DNA of 31,041 bases from an uncultured Clostridium sp. (GCA_937902905.1 CALELW010000105.1:1-31041), one strand, 5' to 3'; shown: positions 1 to 8,450, counted from the stretch's first letter. A program made the numbers and translations. Notes: a model not told the origin generated them from the sequence alone.

Positions 1-435
1 AATATGAATCTGACGGCAAGGGAAAATATTTTTTTGAATGGAACGGTACTTGGACATTCCAAGAAATATATGCAGGAGCATTTTGATGAAATCGTGGAGT
101 TTTCAGAACTTCATAAGTTTTTGGATTCGCCGGTGAAAAACTTTTCATCCGGTATGCGTGCAAGGCTCGGTTTCTCGATTGCTACGATTGTGCGTCCGGA
201 TATTTTGATTGTAGATGAGATTCTGGCGGTCGGCGACTATTCGTTCCAGCAGAAGTGTTTGAAGCGAATGGATGAAATGATGGGTGGCGGAACAACACTT
301 TTGTTCGTTTCACATTCGATTGACCAGGTGCGTAAACTCTGTGACCATGCGGTATGGATTAATAAGGGACAGATTATGCAGGTTGGCGAGGTAAATGAAG
401 TGTGCGATGCCTATATGGCAACTCAGAAGAAATAG
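1..435 (+). CDS. Polysaccharide/teichoic-acid export ABC transporter, ATP-binding subunit (5' truncated)
   Basis: Only the C-terminal part is present; the reading frame is open at base 1 and the Walker A region lies outside the window. The remaining 144 residues show the Q-loop-side helical region, a signature motif in the variant form SSGMRARLGFS, Walker B (ILIVDEIL), the D-loop and the H-switch (LFVSHS). The GMRARLGFS signature plus VDEILAVGD is characteristic of the Wzt/TagH/RfbE group that powers export of O-antigen, capsule or wall teichoic acid. The protein ends about 30 residues after the H-switch, so it lacks the C-terminal carbohydrate-binding extension of some Wzt proteins. Its stop is 9 nt before the next gene's start, so the two are probably cotranscribed. 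Its permease would be expected just upstream of the window. The family is secure; the exported polymer is inferred from the neighbouring genes. Confidence 0.9.
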   Translation, partial: NMNLTARENIFLNGTVLGHSKKYMQEHFDEIVEFSELHKFLDSPVKNFSSGMRARLGFSIATIVRPDILIVDEILAVGDYSFQQKCLKRMDEMMGGGTTLLFVSHSIDQVRKLCDHAVWINKGQIMQVGEVNEVCDAYMATQKK

Positions 436-444
436 AGGATAAAA

Positions 445-2199
445 ATGATATTACAGAATTTAGTTTTTCCAAAAGAAAATATATGCAACGAGCCGGAACT
501 TTATTTTCATGGCACAACGGACGGTAAGATACCGGCTGGAAATGAAGCGGATTTATTTACTTATTTTAATAGTTTTTCCGCTTATAAATGGAAAATGTAT
601 ACGAAAATAAAAGAAGTTCGTTTCCGCCTGCGCTGTAAGGGAAGCTGCATGGTTCGACTGTGGGATGCCGGGGTTACGGGTGGAACAATGGCATTGACTG
701 AAAATTTTACCAGTGAGAGACATAGGCAGGCAGATCCGGAGGAGGTTTCTCTTTCCTTTTCTCTGGCAGACGTAGAGGGGATTGTTTACGCAACGGTTAG
801 GGCAGACAGTGATACGGAGATTCTCGGTGGATGTTTTGAGACAGTTTTTGAACCTATCCAGTTAGCGAAAATAGCGATTGGAATTTGTACCTTCCGGCGC
901 GAAGAATTTGTGAAAAAAACGCTGGAAACTTTAAAGCGTGAAACGATGGAAAATCCGGATTCACCGCTTTATCAAAAGGTGTATGTGTATGTGTCGGATA
1001 ACGGACAGACGCTTCCTTGCGAAGAGTTGTCAAACGACAGAATTTTTGTGATGCCAAATCGAAACACCGGCGGCTCCGGCGGTTTTGGCCGCTGCATGAA
1101 AGAAGCATATGAGGATAGGGAAAAGTATTGCCTTACACATATTCTTTTGATGGATGATGATATTGTGCTGGAACCGGAGTCACTTTTCAGAACGTATACA
1201 CTTCTTAACTTCCTAAAAGAGGAGCGGAAAGGGGCTATGCTTGGCGGTGGGCTTTTGCGCCTTGATATCCCTTACATTCAGCATGCGAATGGTGAACTCT
1301 GGCAGGGCGGACGCATTGGATTTACCAAGCGTGGTTATGATTTGCGGAGAATGACAGATGTTGCCCGCAATGAATATGATCTCCCGATGGACTATAATGG
1401 CTGGTGGTACTGCTGCGTGCCGTTAGCAGAGCAGTTTCGTGGTTTTCCGCTTCCGATTTTTATTCATGGCGACGATATCGAATATGGTCTGCGTTTTGAT
1501 GGAAATATTATGACAATGAACGGCATTGGTGTGTGGCATGATGCGTTCGATAATAGAAAGGCATCTTCCATGGAATATTATGATATGAGAAATACATTGG
1601 TTGCCTGTGCCATCCATCATCCGAAGTTTTCCAGGCTGCGCATGATAAAACGTGTTGCGAGACATCTTATTGGACAAATGCTTCATCTTCGCGTGAAAGA
1701 TCAGGATTTGACGATGAAGGGTGTCGAAGATTTTTGTAAGGGAACTGACTTTTTGAAGGAATTAGACCCGACAAAACTTCATCCGGAAATCATGAAAATG
1801 GGGTATGCCATGCAGGATGTTTCCGATGATTTACACAAGTTTGGCGTTGATGTTGAAAAGACAAAGCCACAGCCTTCGCATTTATATGAGGATGGTGGTT
1901 TTGCGAAGAAACATTTGTTGTCTGTGAACGGATGGCTTCTTCCGGCGAAAAAAGAGACGGCGGTGCTTCCTATGGGTGCGCATCCGGATGCTTTGTACCG
2001 CAGAAAAACAGCTCTTTTATACGACCCAGACACAAGCCGTGGATTTTATGTCGAACGAAAAGCAAAAGATTTCTTTGTAACCATTGGCAGATGTTTCAAA
2101 ATGGGATGGCTACTTGCCGGCAAGTATAAAAAGACCGTGAAGGATTTTCAGAAAAATGGTGCGGAATTGATTTCGTATGATTTTTGGAAAAGGTACTGA
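445..2199 (+). CDS. GlfT-like galactofuranosyltransferase (GT2 family)
   Basis: This 584-residue protein matches the architecture of GlfT2-type UDP-galactofuranosyltransferases: an N-terminal beta-rich region (about 1-135), then a GT-A domain opening at KIAIGICTFRR (142-152). It has NRNTGGSGGFGR near 205, a metal-binding triple Asp in LLMDDDIVLE (D237-D239), a candidate catalytic acid pair in HGDDIEYGLR (D343, D344) and a metal-ligand His in GVWHDAF (H365). Order and spacing agree with the acidic and His ligands known in mycobacterial GlfT2, which is about 50 residues longer. The family transfers galactofuranose from UDP-Galf on the cytoplasmic side of the membrane. AGAGGA at 434-439 supports the ATG at 445. 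The upstream ABC ATPase suggests the product is a surface galactan or a decorated teichoic-type polymer. Another GT2 specificity remains possible. Confidence 0.85.
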   Translation: MILQNLVFPKENICNEPELYFHGTTDGKIPAGNEADLFTYFNSFSAYKWKMYTKIKEVRFRLRCKGSCMVRLWDAGVTGGTMALTENFTSERHRQADPEEVSLSFSLADVEGIVYATVRADSDTEILGGCFETVFEPIQLAKIAIGICTFRREEFVKKTLETLKRETMENPDSPLYQKVYVYVSDNGQTLPCEELSNDRIFVMPNRNTGGSGGFGRCMKEAYEDREKYCLTHILLMDDDIVLEPESLFRTYTLLNFLKEERKGAMLGGGLLRLDIPYIQHANGELWQGGRIGFTKRGYDLRRMTDVARNEYDLPMDYNGWWYCCVPLAEQFRGFPLPIFIHGDDIEYGLRFDGNIMTMNGIGVWHDAFDNRKASSMEYYDMRNTLVACAIHHPKFSRLRMIKRVARHLIGQMLHLRVKDQDLTMKGVEDFCKGTDFLKELDPTKLHPEIMKMGYAMQDVSDDLHKFGVDVEKTKPQPSHLYEDGGFAKKHLLSVNGWLLPAKKETAVLPMGAHPDALYRRKTALLYDPDTSRGFYVERKAKDFFVTIGRCFKMGWLLAGKYKKTVKDFQKNGAELISYDFWKRY

Positions 2200-2220
2200 T
2201 GAGTGCAAAAAAAATCGAAA

Positions 2221-2264
2221 AAAGCAAGTTTGTGCATTTGAGTGCACAAACTTGCTTTTTTTTG
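2221..2264 (+). terminator. Strong intrinsic terminator after the glycosyltransferase gene
   Basis: A perfect 13-bp stem, GCAAGTTTGTGCA (2225-2237) with TGCACAAACTTGC (2244-2256) and a 6-nt loop, is preceded by an A-run and followed by eight T (2257-2264). The A and T runs can extend the stem, so it could work in both directions. It closes the polysaccharide operon before the ATPase gene. Confidence 0.9.
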
Positions 2265-2304
2265 AAGTTTGTGCTATTGTCATATTTACAAGGAGGTGTA
2301 ATGG

Positions 2305-3624
2305 ATGATAGACACACATGTACTAAAAAAAAGAGAACTTTATTTGAAAAAAATTATAGCATTTCAAGATACCGAACCTGTAAAAGTTGTCACTGGTATC
2401 CGCAGGTGTGGAAAATCAAGTCTGCTTAAGCTCATGACTCTACATTTGAAAGAAAATGGTGTATCAGAGGAACAGATTCTTGAGATGAATTTTGAGTCCT
2501 ATGCTTTTAAGGATATGAATAGTGATGATTTTTATAAATATGTCAAGGCACGCATAATTGAAGGAAAGAGAATGTATCTCTTTTTTGATGAGGTTCAGCG
2601 TGTCCCTAATTGGGAAGATGCAATCAATTCTTTTCGAGTTGATTTTAACTGTGATATCTATGTGACAGGTTCAAATGCGTATATGCTATCTTCCGAATAT
2701 GCCACATACTTATCAGGCAGATGTGTAGAAATAAAGATGCTGCCATTGTCTTTTTCGGAGTTTTTGACTTTTTATGATTTTGAAATTAAAGAAACAAAGA
2801 GTGCATTAGGCGGTACTCGAAAACAAGCATTTGATTCTAATGGAGAACATTATGAAATTCGTGAAGTTTTTGATGCTTATGTGCGTTTTGGGGGTATGCC
2901 TGGTATTGCAGATGTTGGACTTGACCAAGAAAAAGCACTTATATTACTTGAAGGAATTTACTCAACGGTTATTATGAGAGATATCTTAGAACGTGAAAAT
3001 TTGAGGGGGCAAAAGCGTATTACAGACCCCATTCTCTTAAAAAAGATTATTACATTTCTTGCCGATAATATTGGCAGCAACATATCCGTGTCCTCAATAG
3101 GTAATATTCTTGTAAATGAAGGATTACTTGAGGATGGCAAACGGAAAGGAACACCAAGTACACATACGGTACAGTCATATGTAGATGCCTTGCTGGAAGC
3201 ATATTTCTTTTATGGTATTAAAAGATTTGATATTAAAGGGAAAGAATTTTTGCGGACACTTGGAAAATACTATATTGTTGATATTGGTCTTAGAAATTAT
3301 CTTCTTGGTTTTAGAGACCGTGATAGTGGACATGTCTTGGAAAATATTGTTTATTTTGAATTGCTTCGGCGTGGTTTTGATGTATCAATTGGAAAAATAG
3401 ATAATGCTGAAGTTGATTTTATTGCAACAAAAGTAGATGAAAAACAATATATTCAGGTAACTGAATCAATGGAAAATGAAGATGTTCGAAAAAGAGAATT
3501 GTTCCCGTTGCAAAAAATCGGAGATAATTATGAAAAGATAATTCTTTCATTAAATCCTGGAATGGATAATTCATATGATGGTATAAAATCAATTAATCTC
3601 ATTGATTGGTTGATTTCAGAATGA
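2305..3624 (+). CDS. AAA ATPase with C-terminal DUF4143 domain
   Basis: The 439-residue protein has the standard AAA_14-DUF4143 layout. Walker A is GIRRCGKSS (31-39), Walker B is YLFFDEVQ (91-98), and a C-terminal region contains ENIVYFELLRRG followed by AEVDFIA and an IQV strand, resembling a PD-(D/E)XK-like fold. The start is set by AGGAGG at 2291-2296, 8 nt before the ATG; an ATG at 2301 is in another frame. Such proteins are common in anaerobes and archaea and often sit in variable regions; their biological role is not settled. The gene is visibly more A+T-rich than its neighbours and stands alone between a terminator at 2221-2264 and one at 3646-3703, inside an otherwise coherent surface-polymer region. 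I read it as a later insertion. Family assignment is secure, function unknown. Confidence 0.9.
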   Translation: MIDTHVLKKRELYLKKIIAFQDTEPVKVVTGIRRCGKSSLLKLMTLHLKENGVSEEQILEMNFESYAFKDMNSDDFYKYVKARIIEGKRMYLFFDEVQRVPNWEDAINSFRVDFNCDIYVTGSNAYMLSSEYATYLSGRCVEIKMLPLSFSEFLTFYDFEIKETKSALGGTRKQAFDSNGEHYEIREVFDAYVRFGGMPGIADVGLDQEKALILLEGIYSTVIMRDILERENLRGQKRITDPILLKKIITFLADNIGSNISVSSIGNILVNEGLLEDGKRKGTPSTHTVQSYVDALLEAYFFYGIKRFDIKGKEFLRTLGKYYIVDIGLRNYLLGFRDRDSGHVLENIVYFELLRRGFDVSIGKIDNAEVDFIATKVDEKQYIQVTESMENEDVRKRELFPLQKIGDNYEKIILSLNPGMDNSYDGIKSINLIDWLISE

Positions 3625-3645
3625 CAAAATTAACTTTTGTAAATA

Positions 3646-3703
3646 AAAACAGTTTACACAGAATGAGTACAAGAGAACGTACCCACTCTGCGTAAACTGT
3701 TTT
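3646..3703 (-). terminator. Terminator of the minus-strand glycerophosphotransferase operon
   Basis: Arms of 25 nt (3646-3670 and 3679-3703) flank an 8-nt loop. The three imperfect pairs are A-C on the plus strand and therefore G-U wobbles in a minus-strand transcript, and a T-rich tract follows on the minus strand. The hairpin overlaps the stop codon of the minus-strand gene. It probably also stops the ATPase transcript coming the other way, less efficiently. Confidence 0.85.
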
Positions 3704-6700
3704 AATATTTATTCTTAAATATTTTCCCTCTGATATTATCGCAGTAATAACAGTAACTCTTATAAATCCACCGATAAATAAATTTCGATTTTTTCATCGA
3801 CATTTCAAATGATTTTGTATGGTATGACTTTCCATGCATCCAGTCGACAATTGTATGGAAGGTTACCGGAGGGGCGTATTCCTCAGCACGCTCGCCAAGT
3901 GCCACGGCATCCTTGAGACTTCCGAAAACATTCAGCAGAATCGGATCGTCGGTTGTCTGCTTGAAGTTTGCCATGCCAAAGTCATACAGGTAATGGCCGG
4001 TTGTAAATTCATCCTCTAAGTTGAGTGCACAGAAATCCTTCGCAAAGCGAACCAGATAAGTTTCCAATGCCTGATTCATTTCTTCGTCATTTTCACAGGA
4101 ATTAAATACCGGCTCGATGCGTCCATTTTTCTCTTCGTAAGTTTCGATGGTACGATACGGAAGATTTGCAAAAATGGATTCTGCAAAAACGACGGAATGT
4201 GTGTTGCAAGTGTAGTTGTAGCGAATGGATTTGCCGATGGTCGGGTAAATGCTTCGTACATAATACATCGGGTCATCCACCTCGTGACCGGCGGCATCGG
4301 CTAACAATCTTGTCAGGCAGTCCTGTGTATAGCCGCGGCCCCAATACTCGACAAAGGCAAATGGCTCGTTGAAATCAATTTCCTGACGAAGATAGTCGGA
4401 AACGATGACACGCTGCTTTTTGGCAACGGCAAGCAAATGTTCTTTGTAGGCATCGGAACGTTTTAATTTCTGACTGACATCAGAAATTAACTGGTCTGAA
4501 TAACGTTTCGTTGTTTTTAAGTAATCAAGCTCCGGGAAGAACTTATCAAATGTTGCTTCGTCAATTAAAAGGGCGGAAAGCAATTTATTGAAATTGCGGA
4601 CGCCGCTGAAGTTGCCATAAGGTTCAAAAAATTCTTCATCCACTTTGTCGATAAACGATGGCACACGCCATGCTTTTCGTGAACCGTAAATATATTTTGT
4701 GCGGAGCGGAAGTCCTTTGCTCTCAATTACGGCATCAGCCATAAGTTTCAAGTAATAGCCATCACGGGAAATAAAATAAAGTGTTTTGTAACCTCGTTTT
4801 AAGGCGTCGTGTACTGCCCAGTGAACATAAGGAACAAAATAAAGGCTGGCATATTTGTAGGCAAAAGTTTCCTTGTCCGTGTGTTCCTCCAGACGGAAGT
4901 TGCGGAACAATTTCACAACACTGTGCATACCATATTCTTCAATGTAGGCTGCCATATGTTTTTCATAGTCGTCAAGTTCCGGAACCGACACCGGCTGTGT
5001 GTGGATGCCAAGACGGGATGGCTGGGTGTCATCGGCAAATTTATTATCGCCAATGTGAATCCATTCCGAATAATGGTAGTCGAGAGAACTATATACTTCC
5101 AAAAACAATTTTCTGGTTGTTTTTTGATAACCTTTATCGCTCGATAAAAACAGTGGAAGTGTGGCAAGAAGCGGGTCTGCTTTTGCTAACATTTTCTGAA
5201 TTGTTTCTTTCGGTAAATACATATCACTGATTAATACGACATCGTTTCCTTCGGCAAGGTACGATTTGAGCATATCAATGTGGTCAGTCAAAGGAATGAC
5301 GGAACGGATTTCTTCCTCACATTCCCATGTAATCAACTGCTGTTTCTGCTCATCGGTGAGCGGAAACAGTGTTGCCATGTGGTCATAAATTTCCGACAAC
5401 TGGATTTCTAAATGGTCGTCGTTTCGGATTAATACCGACTTTTTATAAAACTCACGCACATTGGCTTCGCACCAGCGGCGGATCTGCGAAAATTTGCGGA
5501 TAAAATAACTGTCATATCCGCAGTCAGACTGCTCCAGTTTTTTGCGGACATTGTCGAAAACGCTGGAAGGATAGCAGCACTGGCGTGAAAACAGAGTGTC
5601 AAAAATATCAAAACTGTAAAGTTTCGGAAATTCTCTTTTTTCCGGCGTAAAAGATAGTGCAGTATCGATAATCCGCTCGCAGTCATTTTCATCCGAATAA
5701 GACCAGAATAACTGATTAATCCGGTCGAGTTCTGTTTTTTCCGTCTCTTTGCAGGAAGCAAGAGCCGCAAGTAATTCATCGAAATTAGATGCTTCGGTTC
5801 CGCAAGTCATTTCGCGCACATCGAAAACGAAGTCGCGGAAATTTTCTTTATCATCAATATCGTAAAAATAGCGGATAAAAGTTTTTACTCCACGCGCTAA
5901 TAAATCATAGAAAATGGAGGAGTAATCAATAATGGCAATGTCGATATCCGAAAAAATTTCGTACACATCATCTTCATTTTCCCAGAAGTAAAAATTCGGA
6001 TGTTCACGATATACTTCTTTCATTGCGAGATACTGGGTGTCTTTTTCCACTAAAGGATGCATTTTTAATATCAAAAGAATGTTGTTTTCATGAAGGACTT
6101 TTGCCAGACGTTTCATATCCGGAAGAGCGGACTTCATAAAATTAGCACCATTATTATCGCGGTAAGTTGGGCAGTAAATTGCCAGCTTGGTATTGGCAGG
6201 CAGCCCTTTCTTTTTGCGAATATCATGGTCGTAACTTTGAATGTTATCGTTCACAACACAGCGTGGATAGCCCGCGCGTATTACTTTGTCATCATCAATG
6301 CCGCACTGCTCTTTGAAATGTTTTTCCATAATTTCCGAGGTGACTAAAAAGAGCTGGTTATTGCGAAGAATATCGTTGTTTTGAATGTATTTTTTCGCAA
6401 TGCGCTCCTGAAGAAATCCGTCGGTTACCCTTCTTTCGATACTTTTGCAGCCAACGCCGTGCCACAGATTCAAAACGGTAATGCCGGAAAGTTCCGGCTG
6501 GAACACCTCTTTACACATTTCAACGACATAGACACCGGCTTTTGCCATAACACTTTTTCCCTTGGAAGAGCGGTAAAGTTCTGCCTCGTAACCAAGTTTA
6601 TGCACATAGTTCATCGTGTCTGCATTGTAGCACATCCAGACCGGTTTGATTTCTTTGTGGTGTCTTATGATATATTCAAACATCCATTTTGGGTTGCCGG

Positions 6701-6755
6701 CAAAGCTGTTTCCGGCGTTAAAAATCCATAAATTTTTATCTCGTTGTTCGCTCAT
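3702..6755 (-). CDS. CDP-glycerol glycerophosphotransferase domain fused to HAD-like (COG5610-type) module
   Basis: This 1017-residue protein joins two modules. Residues about 1-365 are a TagB/TagF-like glycerophosphotransferase domain with LWHGVG (H99), LKMHP (H233) and IIDYSSIFYD (277-283), the His and Ser positions needed in TagF enzymes, which add glycerol-phosphate from CDP-glycerol at the membrane face. From about 379 a HAD-like domain begins: YSFDIFDTLF (nucleophile D383, with Phe where many HADs have a second Asp), LISDMYL (508-514) and HIGDNKFADD (567-576). The rest, with FISRDGYYLK and KYIYGSRKAW, resembles predicted hydrolases of COG5610 found in polysaccharide clusters. CTCCTT at 6763-6768 is a good minus-strand ribosome-binding site. 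The start lies 19 nt after the stop of the upstream minus-strand gene, so they form an operon. Likely role: building or modifying a phosphate-containing surface polymer. Confidence 0.85.
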   Translation of the reverse strand: MSEQRDKNLWIFNAGNSFAGNPKWMFEYIIRHHKEIKPVWMCYNADTMNYVHKLGYEAELYRSSKGKSVMAKAGVYVVEMCKEVFQPELSGITVLNLWHGVGCKSIERRVTDGFLQERIAKKYIQNNDILRNNQLFLVTSEIMEKHFKEQCGIDDDKVIRAGYPRCVVNDNIQSYDHDIRKKKGLPANTKLAIYCPTYRDNNGANFMKSALPDMKRLAKVLHENNILLILKMHPLVEKDTQYLAMKEVYREHPNFYFWENEDDVYEIFSDIDIAIIDYSSIFYDLLARGVKTFIRYFYDIDDKENFRDFVFDVREMTCGTEASNFDELLAALASCKETEKTELDRINQLFWSYSDENDCERIIDTALSFTPEKREFPKLYSFDIFDTLFSRQCCYPSSVFDNVRKKLEQSDCGYDSYFIRKFSQIRRWCEANVREFYKKSVLIRNDDHLEIQLSEIYDHMATLFPLTDEQKQQLITWECEEEIRSVIPLTDHIDMLKSYLAEGNDVVLISDMYLPKETIQKMLAKADPLLATLPLFLSSDKGYQKTTRKLFLEVYSSLDYHYSEWIHIGDNKFADDTQPSRLGIHTQPVSVPELDDYEKHMAAYIEEYGMHSVVKLFRNFRLEEHTDKETFAYKYASLYFVPYVHWAVHDALKRGYKTLYFISRDGYYLKLMADAVIESKGLPLRTKYIYGSRKAWRVPSFIDKVDEEFFEPYGNFSGVRNFNKLLSALLIDEATFDKFFPELDYLKTTKRYSDQLISDVSQKLKRSDAYKEHLLAVAKKQRVIVSDYLRQEIDFNEPFAFVEYWGRGYTQDCLTRLLADAAGHEVDDPMYYVRSIYPTIGKSIRYNYTCNTHSVVFAESIFANLPYRTIETYEEKNGRIEPVFNSCENDEEMNQALETYLVRFAKDFCALNLEDEFTTGHYLYDFGMANFKQTTDDPILLNVFGSLKDAVALGERAEEYAPPVTFHTIVDWMHGKSYHTKSFEMSMKKSKFIYRWIYKSYCYYCDNIRGKIFKNKY

Positions 6756-6774
6756 TTTATTACTCCTTACATTC

Positions 6775-7902
6775 TTAGTTCTCTAATATATGAAGAATTT
6801 GTTCACATGCTGTTCCTTTTTCAAAAGAACCCATGGTTTCAAAATGCTGTTTGTACAATGTTGTGAAGTCTTCGTCCCTGTATTTGACTGCCATATCGGG
6901 AAGTGCCGCAATGTTTTTGCATTTCAAATACGGCCATGTGTCATATGGAACAAAGAAACCGCGGTCCATTTGTTCGTATTCTTTCAGGCGGTTTTCCAAT
7001 AAGAAAACCGGGCGACCGGTCAGGGCAAAATCCCAGATGCAGGAAGAAAAATCGGTTACCAGTAAATCACTGGTGTAAAGTAAATCCTGCATTTCATAAT
7101 AGGCATTTCCATCAAGAATCCGCTCATCAAGAGATTCGCTTGTTTCCTCTCGGAAATAATGCGAGCGGTAAAGAACAATCCAGTTGTTTTTGGTCGCTTC
7201 TTCTAAGCGGTCAATTGTTTCCGATAAATATCGCAAATCGTACTGCTCTTTTTCCGGAGCTGTCATCTGAAAACTTGGCGCGAAAAGCAAAATTTTCGTC
7301 TGCTCGCTTATATGATAAAAGTCCTGTACACGTTTTTTGATTTCCGGGTGCTCCGAAAAGAAAATGTCGTTTCGTGGTGTTCCGGTTTCCAAAAAGATTT
7401 TTCGGTCTAACGAAAATGCTTCGGCGTACATGTCGGTGCATGCCTGACAGGAAGATACAAAGTAATCTAACCGCTTATACCATTTGTCGAAATTTGCGGC
7501 AAATGTTTTATCTTCGTTTATTGTTTCTTTGCCTACTTTTTTATAAGCGCCGCCACCATGCCAGGTTGTTAAAAAGATTTGTCCTCTTTTTTTGACTAGT
7601 GCTTCATCAATCATATCATTGGTGATAAAAATACCACAGCGCAGAAATAATTTAAAATAGCTTAAGCTTCGCTGGCGTACGACTGTAATTCCGGTTCGCA
7701 TCGTACAGGTTTCCGGAAAACGGGTGACCCAGATAAGTTCGTATTCTCCCGGATGTTTTAACCAAAATGACTCCATAAGAACACTTGGGTTGCACACATA
7801 GCCCTTGCGGTTATTTGCATAAAACATAATCCGATTTTTTTTGACCGGAATAAAAAACAGCAGGTACTGAAGAAGTCGTGCTATTCGTATTTTTGCTTTC
7901 AT
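6775..7902 (-). CDS. CDP-glycerol glycerophosphotransferase family protein (TagB/TagF-like)
   Basis: A single-domain 375-residue member of the glycerophosphotransferase family. It starts with a short basic/hydrophobic segment (about 1-20) that could associate with membrane. The family motifs are present: TTWHGGG (H115), LYRSHYF (H248) and VTDFSSCIWDF (S286, S287). Enzymes of this family prime or extend poly(glycerol-phosphate) or related teichoic chains from CDP-glycerol at the inner membrane face. It is the first gene of the minus-strand operon, downstream of a good promoter at 7941-7970, and is followed 19 nt later by the larger fusion protein. GAGG (complement of 7915-7918) is its ribosome-binding site with a rather long spacer. 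Whether it is a TagB-type primase or a TagF-type polymerase cannot be decided from sequence. Confidence 0.88.
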   Translation of the reverse strand: MKAKIRIARLLQYLLFFIPVKKNRIMFYANNRKGYVCNPSVLMESFWLKHPGEYELIWVTRFPETCTMRTGITVVRQRSLSYFKLFLRCGIFITNDMIDEALVKKRGQIFLTTWHGGGAYKKVGKETINEDKTFAANFDKWYKRLDYFVSSCQACTDMYAEAFSLDRKIFLETGTPRNDIFFSEHPEIKKRVQDFYHISEQTKILLFAPSFQMTAPEKEQYDLRYLSETIDRLEEATKNNWIVLYRSHYFREETSESLDERILDGNAYYEMQDLLYTSDLLVTDFSSCIWDFALTGRPVFLLENRLKEYEQMDRGFFVPYDTWPYLKCKNIAALPDMAVKYRDEDFTTLYKQHFETMGSFEKGTACEQILHILEN

Positions 7903-7940
7903 ATTAAAATGCTTCCTCTTTCATTTTTCATAACCTCAAT

Positions 7941-7970
7941 ATTTTACTACAGAGCATAAATAGATGTCAA
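7941..7970 (-). promoter_or_regulatory. Promoter of the minus-strand glycerophosphotransferase operon
   Basis: Read on the minus strand, TTGACA (complement of 7965-7970) is followed after 18 nt by TAAAAT (complement of 7941-7946), a near-consensus housekeeping promoter about 40 nt upstream of the start codon. Repeat A lies upstream of it, outside the transcript. Confidence 0.7.
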
Positions 7971-8013
7971 GTGTTGACAAATCAAGGTGTTGGCAGTTGT
8001 TAAGGATTCCATA

Positions 8014-8145
8014 AATCATCAAGAAAAGTTTGTGCTTCGCGGGCACTCTCGTTTGACAAACGCGTAGGGGTATCGGCATGCAAAATACGCAATGCCAGAT
8101 ACCCACGTGTTTGTACCCGCTCTTCACGAACTTTTCTTGATGATT
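8014..8145 (+). repeat. Palindromic repeat element, copy A (132 bp)
   Basis: A long imperfect hairpin. The outer arms 8014-8034 and 8125-8145 pair over 21 bp with one T-G wobble (8031/8128). The conserved core 8056-8114 contains a 10-bp stem, GTAG (8064-8067), the GGGTATC/GATACCC stem and an inner GGCATGC stem with loop AAAATAC (8082-8088). Between the 5' outer arm and the core is a mini-hairpin with a 4-nt loop, CTCT or TCTC depending on register (about 8042-8052). The core is shared with copies B, C and D; the outer arms are specific to this copy. Plus is the orientation in which the core reads GTAG-GGGTATC. It lies between two divergent promoters. Confidence 0.9.
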
Positions 8146-8285
8146 AAATGCAAGCCTAATAAGCTGCCAGCAGATATTTGTTAGTGAATCTCCCCTGCAT
8201 GAATTAGGTGCGCAGTTTTAAAACAACGCTTTTTCCCCTGATTTGCCCCATAGGGGTGGTTTGCATCAAATGTTAGTTGCTTATC
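8146..8285. other. Spacer between inverted repeats A and B
   Basis: These 140 bp lie between two oppositely oriented copies of the palindromic element. I see no open reading frame with a ribosome-binding site, no tRNA and no strong hairpin beyond short C/G-run pairings near 8235-8257. It may be inert spacer, or part of a composite unit carried with A and B. Confidence 0.4.
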
Positions 8286-8450
8286 TTTTTAGGTTGCCGT
8301 AAATTTGCAGGAAAAGATTTGTGGTAAGTGAGTACAAACACGTGGGTATCAGGCATTGCGTATTTTGCATGCCGATACCCCTACGTGTTTGTTGAGCGGG
8401 AGCACTCACGCACCACAAACTTTTCCTGCAAATTTACGGCAACCTAAAAA
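8286..8450 (-). repeat. Palindromic repeat element, copy B (165 bp)
   Basis: The outer arms 8286-8316 and 8420-8450 are a perfect 31-bp inverted repeat; inside them further pairing continues around a bulged A and a small internal loop. The core 8334-8392 is the same element as copy A in opposite orientation, with identical loop AAAATAC and inner stem. Here every pair in the 10-bp core stem is Watson-Crick, where A, C and D have one G-T. The minus strand is the orientation reading GTAG-GGGTATC. B ends about 30 bp before the -35 box of the next gene, so it is not in that gene's mRNA. Confidence 0.9.

Noticed and set aside
2184..2429. 81-residue ORF spanning the 2221-2264 terminator
   Set aside because: It reads through a strong terminator hairpin and overlaps the start of the ATPase gene in another frame; it has no family features.
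4781..5230. 149-residue plus-strand ORF opposite the glycerophosphotransferase fusion
   Set aside because: No ribosome-binding site, Cys/Arg-rich shadow composition, and wholly antisense to a gene with clear family motifs.
8014..8145. Palindromic repeats as simple rho-independent terminators
   Set aside because: Copies A, B and C are not followed by a proper T-run, contain a conserved internal core with bulges and side hairpin, and A/B lie between divergent promoters where no transcript needs to end.
8014..8450. Repeats as integron attC sites
   Set aside because: No cassette array or integrase is present, and the core does not show the usual R'/R'' boxes (RYYYAAC and GTTRRRY) with extrahelical bases in the attC arrangement.
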